A stretch of 64,000 nt of DNA from Trypanosoma brucei gambiense DAL972. Lineage: Eukaryota > Euglenozoa > Kinetoplastea > Trypanosomatida > Trypanosomatidae. Shown here one piece after another: positions 10,566-21,301 of the stretch. The notes beneath the pieces were generated by a model. That model was not told the DNA's origin. It was given only the letters and a program-made list of their open reading frames with translations, and did no database searches. Both the position numbers and the translations under genes were made by a program. The DNA lies in the NCBI RefSeq assembly GCF_000210295.1, contig NC_026740.1, forward strand, positions 1,061,691 through 1,125,690. The letters are read 5' to 3'. How positions within the stretch are numbered: position 1 is the first letter of the stretch; each line of letters opens with the position of its first letter.

Positions 10566-11336
10566 TCAAAGCTCATCAAAGTCTACTTTCGCATCCATGA
10601 TGCGGATTGCCGACATCATGCCCCTCAGCAGGGATTTCGCTCTGCCGTAAAAATGTATATGAGCACTGTCATGATCTAATCCGTTATTAAACACGGGCAT
10701 GACACTACCATTGTGTGGAAATAAGAAAAGGACCCTAGGATAGTACTCACCCTGTGGTGACATAGCTTTGATCATTTCATCTTCACCTTTACCATTCTGC
10801 TTTGTTCTCCGCTTATTGCCACGTAACCGGGGGTGAATTTCACCAAACACAGGCCGCGGATAAGGAGAACTACGCAATATTTCATCCACTGTTTCAGCGC
10901 TTACCATAGTCATGTACTCGCTCAAAAGCTCAAACTCGGGGCTCGCCCCAAGTTCCTCAATTAACATACGACACGCAGGACAATTTTCCTTGTGGAAAAA
11001 AATAAACACAGGCAGGTGACAGAGCGCAATGGGTGACTGAGATCTTGATGTTGCCAACAGATGTAAGTCACGTTGGCCATCGTATGTATCATTAGCATTT
11101 ACATCCCCCGAGAAACCTTTTGACAACACGGTACAGCGTGCAACAGAAACTCGGTGGACCAATTGCGGCCAGTTCACCCACGGTATGTGCCCAGTATGTC
11201 TGACTAACGTAGAACTCGTGGAGCTGGTGTCACTCCTCGTGTTTTGGGTTCCATGACCCCTATAGTTGGGTTCAAGCATTTCTCCGAAGATAGAAGACCC
11301 CCACAACATCAAGATTACTAAAAAATTAATGAGCAT
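10566..11336 (-). CDS. ER thioredoxin-fold protein, TXNDC12 (ERp18)-like
   Basis: The first ATG is at 11336 (the frame opens three codons earlier at a TTG). The 256-residue product begins with a hydrophobic signal peptide (MLINFLVILMLWG). A thioredoxin domain starts near residue 108 with FIFFHKENCPACR, active-site CPAC at 119-122. The later segment SPQGEYYPRVLFLFP matches the SPDGGYIPRILF signature of TXNDC12 as I remember it, including the cis-proline region. It ends FDEL, a variant of the KDEL retrieval signal. The likely role is disulfide reduction or isomerisation in the ER lumen. A Ser/Thr-rich linker of about 60 residues and a basic insert near RLRGNKRRTKQNGKG are not typical of the animal protein. 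Confidence 0.88.
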   Translation of the reverse strand: MLINFLVILMLWGSSIFGEMLEPNYRGHGTQNTRSDTSSTSSTLVRHTGHIPWVNWPQLVHRVSVARCTVLSKGFSGDVNANDTYDGQRDLHLLATSRSQSPIALCHLPVFIFFHKENCPACRMLIEELGASPEFELLSEYMTMVSAETVDEILRSSPYPRPVFGEIHPRLRGNKRRTKQNGKGEDEMIKAMSPQGEYYPRVLFLFPHNGSVMPVFNNGLDHDSAHIHFYGRAKSLLRGMMSAIRIMDAKVDFDEL

Positions 11337-12371
11337 GTTCTTCAATGTACCGGTGAAAGGGGGAAGAAAGCCTAATATACAGGTATTATATTAACGCATA
11401 CAAAAACATACAACTCCTCTTTCGGTTTCTTTTAAACACAAAATTATGAATGCACAAAATGCAAAATTGGGAAATTTCTCGGACTTAGTCAAAAACAGCA
11501 ACCAGTAGGACAGAGTTGTTTTTTTATATTTCTTCCGGATAATAACAACAATTGCTCTATAACATAGAAGGCAATTTTATATATAATATATATGTGCCAC
11601 CTTTAATTATGGTGGCACAACAGAAGGACAAATTGATTCCTTCTTCAACGAGCAGCATCCACATAACTAAGAGTTAAAACACCATCGTTTGGCAATACTT
11701 CCCCTTCTTACCCACTGTCTGTCTATGTTATCGGTAGCAATCCGACGTATACCCAAGTCCAAAATACGAAGTTCAGCGGTATCACACTGCTACAAACAAG
11801 AAAAGTTCATGATATCATGAAGTATGCACATTACAGCACATCTCTTATTTATTCTGTGACAAATAAAAGACGGAATAAAAAAGAAAGCAGGTCGCTAAAA
11901 AATGGAACGACTGTGAAACTCCTTCCATCCGGTGGCGAGTGCGACCGCAAATCAAAATTGAAGAGAGGGAGGAGCCAAATAAAAAAAAGATGGGGTGGGC
12001 GCATTTGTGTCGCCGGATTGAAGGGAAAAAAAACAACCCCGGTAGCGGCTAAAAGAGATAACGTATCCTTTCCCTTGTGTGTTTCAAGTGTCCGCACTTC
12101 GTTTACTTCCAAAACAGTCAAATGATATATTGGGGCACAAGCTACTCAACTGGCTACACATGTGCAGGGAAACAGCTGAAAAAAAAAATGTGTAACTCTT
12201 TGTCCCAATGCTTGTATTCCACTGACTTGTGTTCCCTCGGGGGGGGGGGGGGGAGACCATCCTTCCTAAATATCTTCTTAACCCATTATTCTCCTACACG
12301 TCGGACAACCGGGGGCGGAGATCAGTACAATGTAACAATACAAACAAATGCAATAATCGTTTGTGTGTGCT
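11337..12371. other. Intergenic region with G15 tract
   Basis: About 1 kb between the DYRK stop and the thioredoxin-like start, AT-rich near 11400-11650, with a run of 15 G at 12239-12253. A 102-codon basic frame on the plus strand (11817-12125) and its minus-strand shadows resemble nothing known. I take the region as untranslated sequence. Confidence 0.6.
12239..12253. repeat. G15 homopolymer tract
   Basis: Fifteen consecutive G on the plus strand, about 120 bp beyond the DYRK stop codon. Long G-tracts have been reported near trypanosome transcription start regions; here it is 2.5 kb inside the left-hand cluster. Confidence 0.95.
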
Positions 12372-14702
12372 TCAATCAACCTGCGCCAAAAAGGGGTGAG
12401 AAAGAAGGTCCTTGCTCCGTGGACGCGCCTTGTGATCGAGAGTTAGACACGCCTCAACAAATGATATAAAGGCGCTATCAGTGACGTTATGAGCAGCCAA
12501 TTTTTCCCTAAGAACTCGATACGGGCGCTCTTCAGAGATAAGACTCTCCGTATCCCGGGTACCGTTGTTTTCCGCATCTGTACCTTCGGCATCTGGGTTC
12601 TTGATGCCCGATGACTGCGGCACTGGCGTGTACAAATAGTAATATGAAGAATTTTCTCCGGGATCATCCCCGTCCTTATTACCTTGTTCGTAGATACAGC
12701 CAAATTTATTTATAAATTTAGAAGTATGCCGACCTTCCCACAACATCCGTCTGGGAAACGGGCGGCCGCAGACATAAACAATACGAGCAAGCATTTCCGG
12801 CACTGTCTCAGATGTGAACAATACTTCTCCTGTCACAAGCTCCGCCAAAATTGCCCCAAGAGACCATACATCGATCCTCCCATCATAATCACATCCCAGG
12901 ATAACTTCTGGAGCACGGTAACTTCTGCTTTGGATGTAAGAGCTTAAATGATCGCTCAAAAAACAACTACTTCCGAAATCAATCACCTTTATTAAGCACC
13001 GTCTGTGGGAAACAAATAAAATATTTTCTGGCTTCAGATCCGCATGAATCAAGCTTAAACTGTGAACGTATGTTAGGGCCTCTGTGATTTGTCGTGCAAT
13101 GCGGCGCAACCTTGGTATGGTAAAGTAAAATGTTTCCTCTTCCTCGCGATTATACTTGGAATATTCGTAAAGGTTATCCGATAGCAATTCCGTCACCAAC
13201 ATCGTATGTTCCTTGTAGTAAAAGCTGTCAATCAACCGAATGACATGGGCTTTATCAGGATCCTTGTATTTGTTTATTAGCGTCAGCAAGCGTATTTCAT
13301 CCAGTGACTGATCAAAAAAGTCCTTGGAGTTGTTGATTATTTTGAGGCAAACTTCGACATAACCAACAACTTTCCTTTTCTTTGCATCGTTTGAAACACC
13401 ACCATTCTCGGTATCGACACACCGGTTTTGCGCATCTGTGGTTGCGGTCCTATCCTTATCCTCTACTTTGACGTCATCCTCATATATGGGTTGAGAAAGG
13501 TCATAGCATCGCACCGCACGGCTAAATGTTGCTTTCCCCAACATCTCCACTATCTGGTAACGGTCAGCCACAATTGTACCGCGTTCAATCGGAAATGTCT
13601 TCTCCTCTTCAAATCCAGTTTTTATGGGATCCATGATTACACGAAGGTTGAAACTCCCCATGGTCACAGGTGCCTTGCCTTCCTTAGCCAAACGTCGAAA
13701 TTCTTGTCTTCTTTCCTCCCTAGCTCGAACAGCATCAAACATCACTCCTCGCTCCAGTTCCACTACAAACTCAAAGGGTGATACTGGTTTGAAGCGCGAA
13801 CGTTCAGCATCCGTCGTTGCGCACTCATCGTATTTGTATCCGACGAAGTCTTTAACGGTGACGTGCGCTGGTCTTTTAGACGATGAAAGTCCACCACGAC
13901 GAATTGTCTCCGAAAATGTTTTGCTCAAGAAACGAGCCTGACCCTCAGTAATTCCGCCACCAAATGGAAATGAAGGAACACGGTATACTTTTTTCGTACC
14001 AACAACTGCTGCATCATCCATGTAATCACTTTCTTTGTCCTCATCTTTATCCTCGCTACTATCCTCAACAGCTTCCCCCGTTTCGGAGTGAAGAAGCAGT
14101 GGTTCAGGCTGCCAGGTACAGCCACTTATGTCCTGATAAAGTGCGGGGTCCACAGCCTTAAAAACAACTTGAGTTTTGACACCGTCGTAGACATTATCAT
14201 CAGAATCAGCCGAAAAGTCTGCTCCCATCGTACAAGCGCTGAATAACTGCGCCTTCGAATTAGGATAGAATCCACCTAAATCATGGCCGTCTTCACCACA
14301 GGCTTCCGGCGAACAAGAAGTTACCTCCGCTTCCGTATCATCTAATTCGCTTTCGCAAAACTCGGCAGCGTCACCTGAAACCTTTTTTGCGTAGCAGTTA
14401 CCGGGTTTCGCATTGTTTGCAGTAGCCCCACCACTAATTCCACCTCCTCGCGTTACGGGGAACTCGCAAATTACATCATTGTGGCCCTGAGTCCTTTGTT
14501 GCCTCGCAGGGTGTTTGGTCAGTGGCGCTGTTGACTCCAGGACACTTAAAAGAGCATCATACGACTTACAACTTTCCACGTTACGGGACCTTCGACGGAT
14601 AGCTTCAGTGGATTCCAACATCGACTTTGCGAGCGCCTTTATTTCTTCAATTATGGTGTCGGTTGATGCACCACATCTCTTCAACCCATCAGCGGGCTCC
14701 AT
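12372..14702 (-). CDS. DYRK-family protein kinase, plant-type architecture
   Basis: A 776-residue Ser/Thr/Tyr kinase of the CMGC group. The first ~350 residues are acidic and low in complexity. Then TGFEEEKTFPIERGTI and a kinase domain at about 382-772: ATP Lys K454 (VCLKII), KDFFDQSLDEIRLL, catalytic loop IHADLKPEN (553-560), DFG at 575-577 and activation loop YIQSRSYRAPE with Y589 at the autophosphorylated DYRK position. The TGFEE lead-in and the DFFDQSLDEI segment resemble the plant-type DYRK branch more than animal DYRK or Yak1. Oddities are a glycine loop reading LGKATFSRA, HAD where DYRKs usually have HCD, a ~45-residue acidic insert between strands 2 and 3 (402-447), and another near 672-715. 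All catalytic residues are present. It is the first gene of the left-hand cluster. Confidence 0.95.
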   Translation of the reverse strand: MEPADGLKRCGASTDTIIEEIKALAKSMLESTEAIRRRSRNVESCKSYDALLSVLESTAPLTKHPARQQRTQGHNDVICEFPVTRGGGISGGATANNAKPGNCYAKKVSGDAAEFCESELDDTEAEVTSCSPEACGEDGHDLGGFYPNSKAQLFSACTMGADFSADSDDNVYDGVKTQVVFKAVDPALYQDISGCTWQPEPLLLHSETGEAVEDSSEDKDEDKESDYMDDAAVVGTKKVYRVPSFPFGGGITEGQARFLSKTFSETIRRGGLSSSKRPAHVTVKDFVGYKYDECATTDAERSRFKPVSPFEFVVELERGVMFDAVRAREERRQEFRRLAKEGKAPVTMGSFNLRVIMDPIKTGFEEEKTFPIERGTIVADRYQIVEMLGKATFSRAVRCYDLSQPIYEDDVKVEDKDRTATTDAQNRCVDTENGGVSNDAKKRKVVGYVEVCLKIINNSKDFFDQSLDEIRLLTLINKYKDPDKAHVIRLIDSFYYKEHTMLVTELLSDNLYEYSKYNREEEETFYFTIPRLRRIARQITEALTYVHSLSLIHADLKPENILFVSHRRCLIKVIDFGSSCFLSDHLSSYIQSRSYRAPEVILGCDYDGRIDVWSLGAILAELVTGEVLFTSETVPEMLARIVYVCGRPFPRRMLWEGRHTSKFINKFGCIYEQGNKDGDDPGENSSYYYLYTPVPQSSGIKNPDAEGTDAENNGTRDTESLISEERPYRVLREKLAAHNVTDSAFISFVEACLTLDHKARPRSKDLLSHPFLAQVD

Positions 14703-14725
14703 GCCACTTATATATATACGTCCGA

Positions 14726-14743
14726 ATATATATATATATATAT
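14726..14743. repeat. TA microsatellite upstream of the DYRK gene
   Basis: A nine-unit TA/AT run 24 bp upstream of the DYRK start codon, probably inside or next to its 5' leader. Confidence 0.9.
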
Positions 14744-15127
14744 TAGAAATATATACAGCCCGCTTGTTTGCTTCCTTACTGCTACTACTACCTTTAAAGT
14801 ATAAATCACTTTAACCACGAGTACCGGCGTGGGGAATTTCAAAAAGGTAAGGGTCAATATTTCACGAAACGAACCAAATACGGAGAGGAAAAAGAAAAAA
14901 GAAAAAGTTGCTCCCCTTCTTACGTCCCCCTTTTTTTGAGGCACAATCTCCCAGTCAACCTATAAAATAGGAAGCCAAGCGGATGACAAAAAGATGCTCC
15001 TCAATTCAGAATTTCGTCATATCATACATAATACGACACTTTAAAAAACGGTATCCATATGCAGCGAGTCTCAGGCACGCAGAGAAAAAACGGATATAAC
15101 GATTGTAGTCACCAATAAGACCAACAT

Positions 15128-15129
<2 letters not shown>

Positions 15130-15160
<31 letters not shown>
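15130..15160. repeat. TA microsatellite in the strand-switch region
   Basis: About 15 uninterrupted AT units in gene-free sequence. Confidence 0.95.
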
Positions 15161-15162
<2 letters not shown>

Positions 15163-15514
15163 CTTGCACGGAACCTTACCGGTAGATTCGCTAGAAGTAG
15201 GAAAAACAGAAGTTAGTGTTCATTTTTTAAAAAGGGCATCCAAGCACATGTACAAGATGTGGTTTAAAAAACACATACACACAACTAGGCAAGAAAACGA
15301 ACAGAAAATCGCGATGAGTGGAGCCATTTACGCTTTGTGGATGTTTACGGGAAGCTGCCCAGCAGTAGCCGGTAAATAACAATGTCACGTCTATGACTCC
15401 TCAGAAGTAGAATTTCAGGGATGAGCACAAGTCAGAAGAATGCGGTGACAAACGAAAACAAGGAGAGTCAACAGTAGCCTCGCAAGCCCCATAACCACTC
15501 GTAAACCAAATTGA

Positions 15515-15529
15515 CCCCCCCCCCCCCCC
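15515..15529. repeat. C15 homopolymer tract (G15 on minus)
   Basis: Fifteen C on the plus strand, hence G15 on the strand transcribed leftward. It lies about 0.8 kb upstream of the first minus-strand gene, a position compatible with the G-tracts described at trypanosome transcription start regions. Confidence 0.95.
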
Positions 15530-17236
15530 GAAGACAAGCAACGAGACAGACATAACCCCACAGCACTACAGGAGACTGGAATACAAGTTGCCGACGCGGA
15601 GCCTTATCGGGAGTTACCTTGGGCCGATGTCGACACATTCGGCACCTCCGTGTGCGGACGTGGCGCCACAACTGCTCCTTAGTAACACCGAAAAAAAGCG
15701 GAGCTTTTGCAGGCTCCCCAAAGTCCAAAACTGTAAACGATTCCTTCATTCCCAGACGTTCTGAAAGATCCTTTGTGGGCGCCAACGAGCCACTCCTTAG
15801 CAAAGCAACGGCAACAACCAAAAGCTGCATAAGCGACACGGGTCCGATCGAACGAAGAAAACCAAGCCTTAGTGCACGACGTTCCCAAATTTGCCGCCCG
15901 CAGAGAATCGAAGGGCGGCTTTTGTTCGTGTGTCGCTGTTTTTGATTTTGTCTTTGTTGAAGCGCAAGCGCTGAATGGCAGAACAGAACCAACAAAGGAA
16001 ATGGAAAAGATGACCCACCAGAGGAAACTCGCCTGACGCGACGGCGCCCACCGGCCACACGCAATTTCAACCACAACATCGCCGACGCCAGCTTAGCCGT
16101 CCATCGCAGCAGCACCACTAACGCGCACGGAGGTGGATACGACCTCACGTGAATAAAACGGCATCAGTGACATAGCACTTGTGCATCCGTAAAACTACCG
16201 CTGGTGCGCGCTATGCGACACAACGTTCTGAAGGAGCAAAAACCCACCCAAAGACACGCATCACCTTCAACTGCCAGAATCATACACTCAGCGAACACAA
16301 TAGTCAACCCCAATCCCCGCGGTTGCTCCACTTCCTCACCGAATGGGGATTATTTTTTTGAACCTCGCTTGGAGATGACCCATTGGGGAATCAGGGAGAT
16401 GTTTAACGGTGTCTACCCACCTCTTAATCAAACAGTGGGGCACATCACTGGCAGATCCAACCAACCATAAGCGTCAGACGGCAAAACACGTCACTTACTG
16501 ACCGCACACCTTTCTGTAGGTTCCGCGTTTCTGCGCTTTCCAAGCGAATACCGGCCACCAGAAAAGAGAAGGCGCCCCATCATGATGCATTGCCGCGTCT
16601 GACCCTACGAAACTGATTGTGCAAAGCGCAATCCTCATTAGGTGGAAGGATTGTAGCAGCAGACGATCCCGTTGTGGACGAAAGCATTCCTCCGGCAAAT
16701 GAAAACTCCCCAAGGGATACAAAGCGCTTTTGCTGGCACCGGCGACTGCAGCTGGCCGCTTCCCACTTTATTTTGCAGCGACCTCAGACACTCACTTTCC
16801 TGTTCGACTGGAAGAAGTTGGGAGGGCATTGTAATCATGAAGGCGGTTGCACGATACGTTGAAGGGGCTCCCCACGGTTTCGAATCGTCGGTTGTTTATC
16901 ATACGCATGGACGCACACTCCCTTAGGCGGCAAACGGAAACCAGAGTGTCCTACGGAAGGGTAGAGTTTCCTCAAAAAAAAAAAAAAAGAACGCAACATC
17001 GGAAGCGTATCTGCTATTCTCGATGCAATAAAATGATTAGCTCGTGCGCATTTTCACTTCGGAAAGAAACATGCACTACGAGAACCCCACTGCCGCGTCT
17101 GCCAGTTCACGTTGAAAACAAATTTACGCCATTTTTCCGCAGGTGGGAGACCTTCTAGGAACCTTTCTTCGCTTCTGCCTTTCTAACGGTGACCACGCCT
17201 TGCATATTAACGCGTCCCTTTTGTTCACTTCCGGTG

Positions 17237-17247
17237 CCCCCCCCCCC
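17237..17247. repeat. C11 homopolymer tract
   Basis: Eleven C in a row near the middle of the strand-switch region, the same orientation as the C15 tract at 15515. Confidence 0.95.
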
Positions 17248-20200
17248 ACGGTGGAACTATTGCTGCTTTCAAAGAATTCAATGACACATACAGAATCTTA
17301 GTACCCACGGGTTGCTCACGGTGATGACTGTTACGCTGAGACTAACCAACACCTACTCACATGGTCCCTTTGTTTCGGCCTCGTAAGCAGCCGCAGGGCG
17401 CGAACGAGCAATTATATACAAAAAAGTAAGGCACCTACGTCTGAACATTTGTTTTACCTAGAGCGGAAAAAAGATAGGGTGTGTCCTCCCCGATCTTCTT
17501 GAGGGAGAGTTTGGCCAACCTCGTGGGGAAGTTTTCCCCGCCCATGTCGAATGCCCTATCGAGGCGGTAGGATACACCGCCGCCAGGACGAACCCAGATA
17601 CCCGCACGCGTCCTGGTCTTCGGGGATTGGGAAGGGCTGACAACTTTGTGAAAGGGATAAAAGGTAACTTTATCGTTTCCCCGTGTGAAAAAGAGTATTC
17701 GTACGCTCATTGGGGGGCTCAAACGCGCCTCCTTTAGTGTATTCAAACTGTTGCTGATTTTGAGTTCGAGGATTCTGATCACAGCATAGGTCTGATTTTA
17801 CGTGGAATGCGACTGAATACCGGGTGGCTCCCCCTACCGAATACAAGCACGTTGGCAAAGTGCCTTTGAGAAACGAAGGGTGAGCTCTGGACTTCGCAGA
17901 AAATGGATATGCACAATGAAGGGGCACAACGCATAGTGATTCCTTGACGACATAACATCGGAGTGGCACAACCTCTTTAGTGTTCACGAGTGTCGACACT
18001 GTAAAGGGGTGGTCTTTGCGTAAGGTTCACGAAAAACCGGAGTGTGGAAAGGCATCAGTTGAGCCAACAGTTGAATAGATGTTGAAACTCTTACTTATCC
18101 CAACACATTTACCATAACCAGCTACGGCCACGACGCCAGCACTGGAAGCAACACGTTCACCCGAAGGCATGCAGGTACCGGGTGCGCATATGAATTCGCG
18201 CTGCCGGCCACGACATCCAACCACACAGCTGGACATTGTACGAGTGAGTATTGTACAGTGGTACTCGGCAGAGAACATGAGAATAACTAATGCAGGGGAA
18301 GGCGCGAGGAGGTTTTAAGAGCGAAAATGGTTGTCACCTCTGGACATAACAGTCCGCGGTGATTGTGAGTCCTCAAACTGAAGACCGGAACTGAGGTCAA
18401 CCAACGATCGTCGCTGGACCACATTCGGGTTCAATACCGTTCTTGATGCTGAAAGGGCTCATTTTCTTTTTACTGTTGTGGGGTATGCTTTCTATGGAAG
18501 ATAAAGGGGGCGCTAAAAGAGTTTGGCAGCGCACATACGCACAAAGAAACGGAATAGTTAAGTGGAAGTGCCACGTATCAAACACAAAGTGCTTAAAGTG
18601 TCTACGCGCGAAGCGCGCGAAACAATGAAAGTTAAGAAAAATTGTGCAGCCAGTATCGCATAGTTGAGATTTAGTCCTGATTATTGTGTTTTGAATCCGT
18701 GTCCCTCCTGGTGGGATCCCTTTCCACCTCCAGATTAAGGTGGTCAACGAGTATCGGTTCGTCGTTCAACATTACGCTCGTCCCCCTTTTTTTTCCTTTT
18801 ATGCTTCCTCACCGGCGTTCCATCCTTATGAGTTGGTAATAAAGTCGCTGCGGGGTTGGGTGGGTTCCCACTCCCAACAAGTATCTGCGCCACCTCCCGG
18901 TTTGGCTAAAACTTTCGATATAACGGCTCCGGCTGACGCAAATATTCGTCTCGTCCTGTTTAGATTTACGTATACATGAGGAGAAGGGTGCAACTTTTCA
19001 GCCAAATTTTACATTCTTCAGTTTAAAAAGTTTTGCGTGGAAAGTGCGTTGTCCGCTGCCGAAATGACGGCACCTTTCAAACAACGTGCTCTACCCCATA
19101 TTGCCCCCGTGATGCCTTTAGAGGTTGACGTTGCAGTAAATCCAACAAAAAGTCGCCGCACTCTGCCTTTTAGAGTGTTGCATTCCTTTTCTATTTTGTG
19201 TTGTCCCCTGTGCCACATATCTTTGGTTAGAGCGCTTTGTTCCACGCGTTTTGCTTCACAGTGCGGTCGTTGGAGAGTCCTTTTGAGTCCGCTATATTAC
19301 CAGGAACGTGCCGTTATTCATATCCCCCTTTATTGCACCTTTCGCCTTTGGGTGTGTATCCCCACTGCATTGAAAGAGCCATAGCATACCGTCATACTGC
19401 ACACCACGCCGTCCGGCCACATGTCGGGCGGAGGCCGCGCCGCTATAGAATGGAGGGAAATATGCGTGCATACTGTCCTTCAACAACCAAGGTGGTGTGG
19501 CGCAATGTCGTGTCGAACACACCGGGAAGCACAAAAAAAAAAACTCCTATAAGTTGGGCGCCGACGCCCCGGCATCCCCGTTCAATGATAAGTGACCCTT
19601 TGCGGCGGTGTTGATAGTTACCTCGCGTCTTTTTTTTAATTCACGGATAGGGAAAGCCCACAAATAGCGGGGCACTGTTTTGTACGCGCGTGCAGCCGTA
19701 CCGCTCTAGGTTGGAGCCATTTCCTTCGCGCTTGGACGCCGGCTTTCACCTTTTCTTTACCCTACCGCACATACCCAACGTGCCGTTACCAGCGCGGTGC
19801 ACTGCGACGTGCTGATGAAGATTTTGCTGTTCTCTGCGGTGACACCAGGTGGTCGCACCGGTTTTTTGTGACTCATGGCAAAGCAATCTAAAAATATCGA
19901 AAAAAAGGGTAAATACTCCGATTTCCCCTGTGCGCAATTGGTTTCGGCGCTGCTCGCAGCCGACGCCGACAAACGGTCACCATGCTCAGTGTTCTGCAGT
20001 CCCCGCAGTTTTGGCGCAACATGTCCTGCATCAAGTCGTGTTAATCATGCGACGGCCTCGTCCTGTAGGCCTTGCGCCTCTGCCGGTTGGTCACACTGCG
20101 TGGGTTGAAGCTGCGGCTACCTAATCGCTGTGAACTTTAAAATGTCAGAAACCTTCCAGGGAACCTTGTTGAGTGAGCCGGCCTCGCCGTTTTAAGATTT

Positions 20201-20380
20201 ATTAGTCCCGTGCGCCGGTGTTTGTGCACACCCTAGGGGCTGAATGCGTTTGCTTTTTTTTTTCTTCATGTCATTGATGCTTTTATTGAAGGCTTGACTG
20301 AGAACGGTGGGTAACTACTGTATTCGAAGATTATCTAAAGAGCGTTCGTAGTGTTTTGCTTTTGAACAACATGGGTTATC

Positions 20381-21301
20381 ATGGTATTTTTACTTTCAGC
20401 ATGGTTGCCCACTTTTAGGACCTATTTTTCCCTGTTTTCCACGATAGCGTGGCAAGTGATGGAGGGTATGCTTCTGGATGCTGTTAGTAAAAGTATGGTG
20501 GCAGAAGGCGCGAAGTTAGTACCGAAATATGGAGTCCGCAATTCTGCACTCATGTCATTGTCAGTGAATGCGTTGAAAGGCAATCCCACATATGACAAGG
20601 CGCGGACGCTGAGCAACAGAGAGTTATCTCGTCTGTTTCCGAGGGGATTTTCGATCGCTGTGGTTGAGCACATCGTTGCAAGCAGCAACCAAACCGCTCA
20701 TTTGAGACTTGAGGAGCGCTTTAGTAAATATGCTATTCTCTCCACGGTTGCGAAGAACAGTGATACATACCAACTAGGATGCTATAAACCTCCGGGCGTG
20801 CGTGAGGTTGTTAGCGAGGCTATGGACTCAAAGTTCAGTGCTCTGCTACCTTATTGCGAACACTGGGCGGAGGCGGTTGCGCTGGAGTGCTTGCCTTCTA
20901 ATACTCCGTTTGCCGCCAAGCTGGCTCTGGAATTTATTGATACTACCTGTTACTATGCGGAGCGGATGAGAAGTTTAGGGTCAGTCGTAGAAGCAGGCAA
21001 TATACTACTACAGTCTCGTATTTCTGATCCCTTTGCCGCTGAGCCGCATTCGATCGGTGTGTCAGGGGGTGTAAAAAAAGGTGAAAAGAACGATGCGTTC
21101 TGGCAGAAATTTGCCACTACTGTACCTTTGTCCAGTGGACCGCATGCTAGTCACGGTATGCTTGGATATGAGTGGTATGTACTGCGTATGAAGGTTGGTG
21201 CGATACTGAGCTTGGGCATGCTCTCTTTTATGGGTGAAAAATCGCGTTCTCGTTTGGAGACTAAGTCGATGGTGCGGTCGATAATTTGTGGAATACTGTG
21301 A
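20381..21301 (+). CDS. COQ9: COQ9-like ubiquinone biosynthesis protein
   Basis: A 306-residue frame from ATG 20381. Two blocks match the COQ9 family as I know it: KLVPKYGVRNSALM with LFPRGFSIAVVEHI (the VPEHGW...MFPRG region), and HWAEAVALECLPSNTPF with LEFIDTTCYYAE at about 161-194, then WYVLRMKVGAIL near the C-terminus. COQ9 is a lipid-binding mitochondrial protein with a TetR-like fold that presents ubiquinone precursors to COQ7. The N-terminal ~25 residues could be a targeting sequence. An alternative start is ATG 20459; a pyrimidine-rich TTTTTACTTTCAG ending at 20400 would, if used for trans-splicing, leave only that start. First gene of the plus cluster. Confidence 0.86.
   Translation: MVFLLSAWLPTFRTYFSLFSTIAWQVMEGMLLDAVSKSMVAEGAKLVPKYGVRNSALMSLSVNALKGNPTYDKARTLSNRELSRLFPRGFSIAVVEHIVASSNQTAHLRLEERFSKYAILSTVAKNSDTYQLGCYKPPGVREVVSEAMDSKFSALLPYCEHWAEAVALECLPSNTPFAAKLALEFIDTTCYYAERMRSLGSVVEAGNILLQSRISDPFAAEPHSIGVSGGVKKGEKNDAFWQKFATTVPLSSGPHASHGMLGYEWYVLRMKVGAILSLGMLSFMGEKSRSRLETKSMVRSIICGIL

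Larger units (their letters stand above)
14703..20380. other. Divergent strand-switch region, presumed transcription start region
   Basis: All genes to the left are on minus and all genes to the right on plus, so the two polycistronic units diverge here. In trypanosomes such regions carry variant histones and start RNA polymerase II transcription without a TATA box; that is known for the genus, not visible here. Within it are TA runs at 14726-14743 and 15130-15160, C15 at 15515-15529, A15 at 16974-16988 and C11 at 17237-17247. Frames up to 226 codons exist on both strands (for example minus 15468-16148), but they overlap, often lack ATG and match no family. I found no tRNA-like B box with a pairing stem and no ingi/RIME start. 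Confidence 0.85.

Noticed and set aside
15468..16148. 226-codon minus-strand frame in the strand-switch region
   Set aside because: It begins with GTG, contains polyglycine from the C15 tract, overlaps frames on the other strand and resembles no protein family.
16974..16988. A15 tract as the 3' end of an ingi or RIME retroelement
   Set aside because: No retroelement 5' signature, no reverse transcriptase fragment and no obvious target-site duplication around it.
18420..18445. GGTTCAATACC as a tRNA B box
   Set aside because: The flanking bases do not form the T-stem and no matching acceptor stem or anticodon arm is found.
19037..19614. Overlapping plus-strand frames of 115 and 125 codons near the right end of the strand-switch region
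   Set aside because: One starts at GTG, they overlap each other in different frames, and no acceptor or family resemblance supports either.
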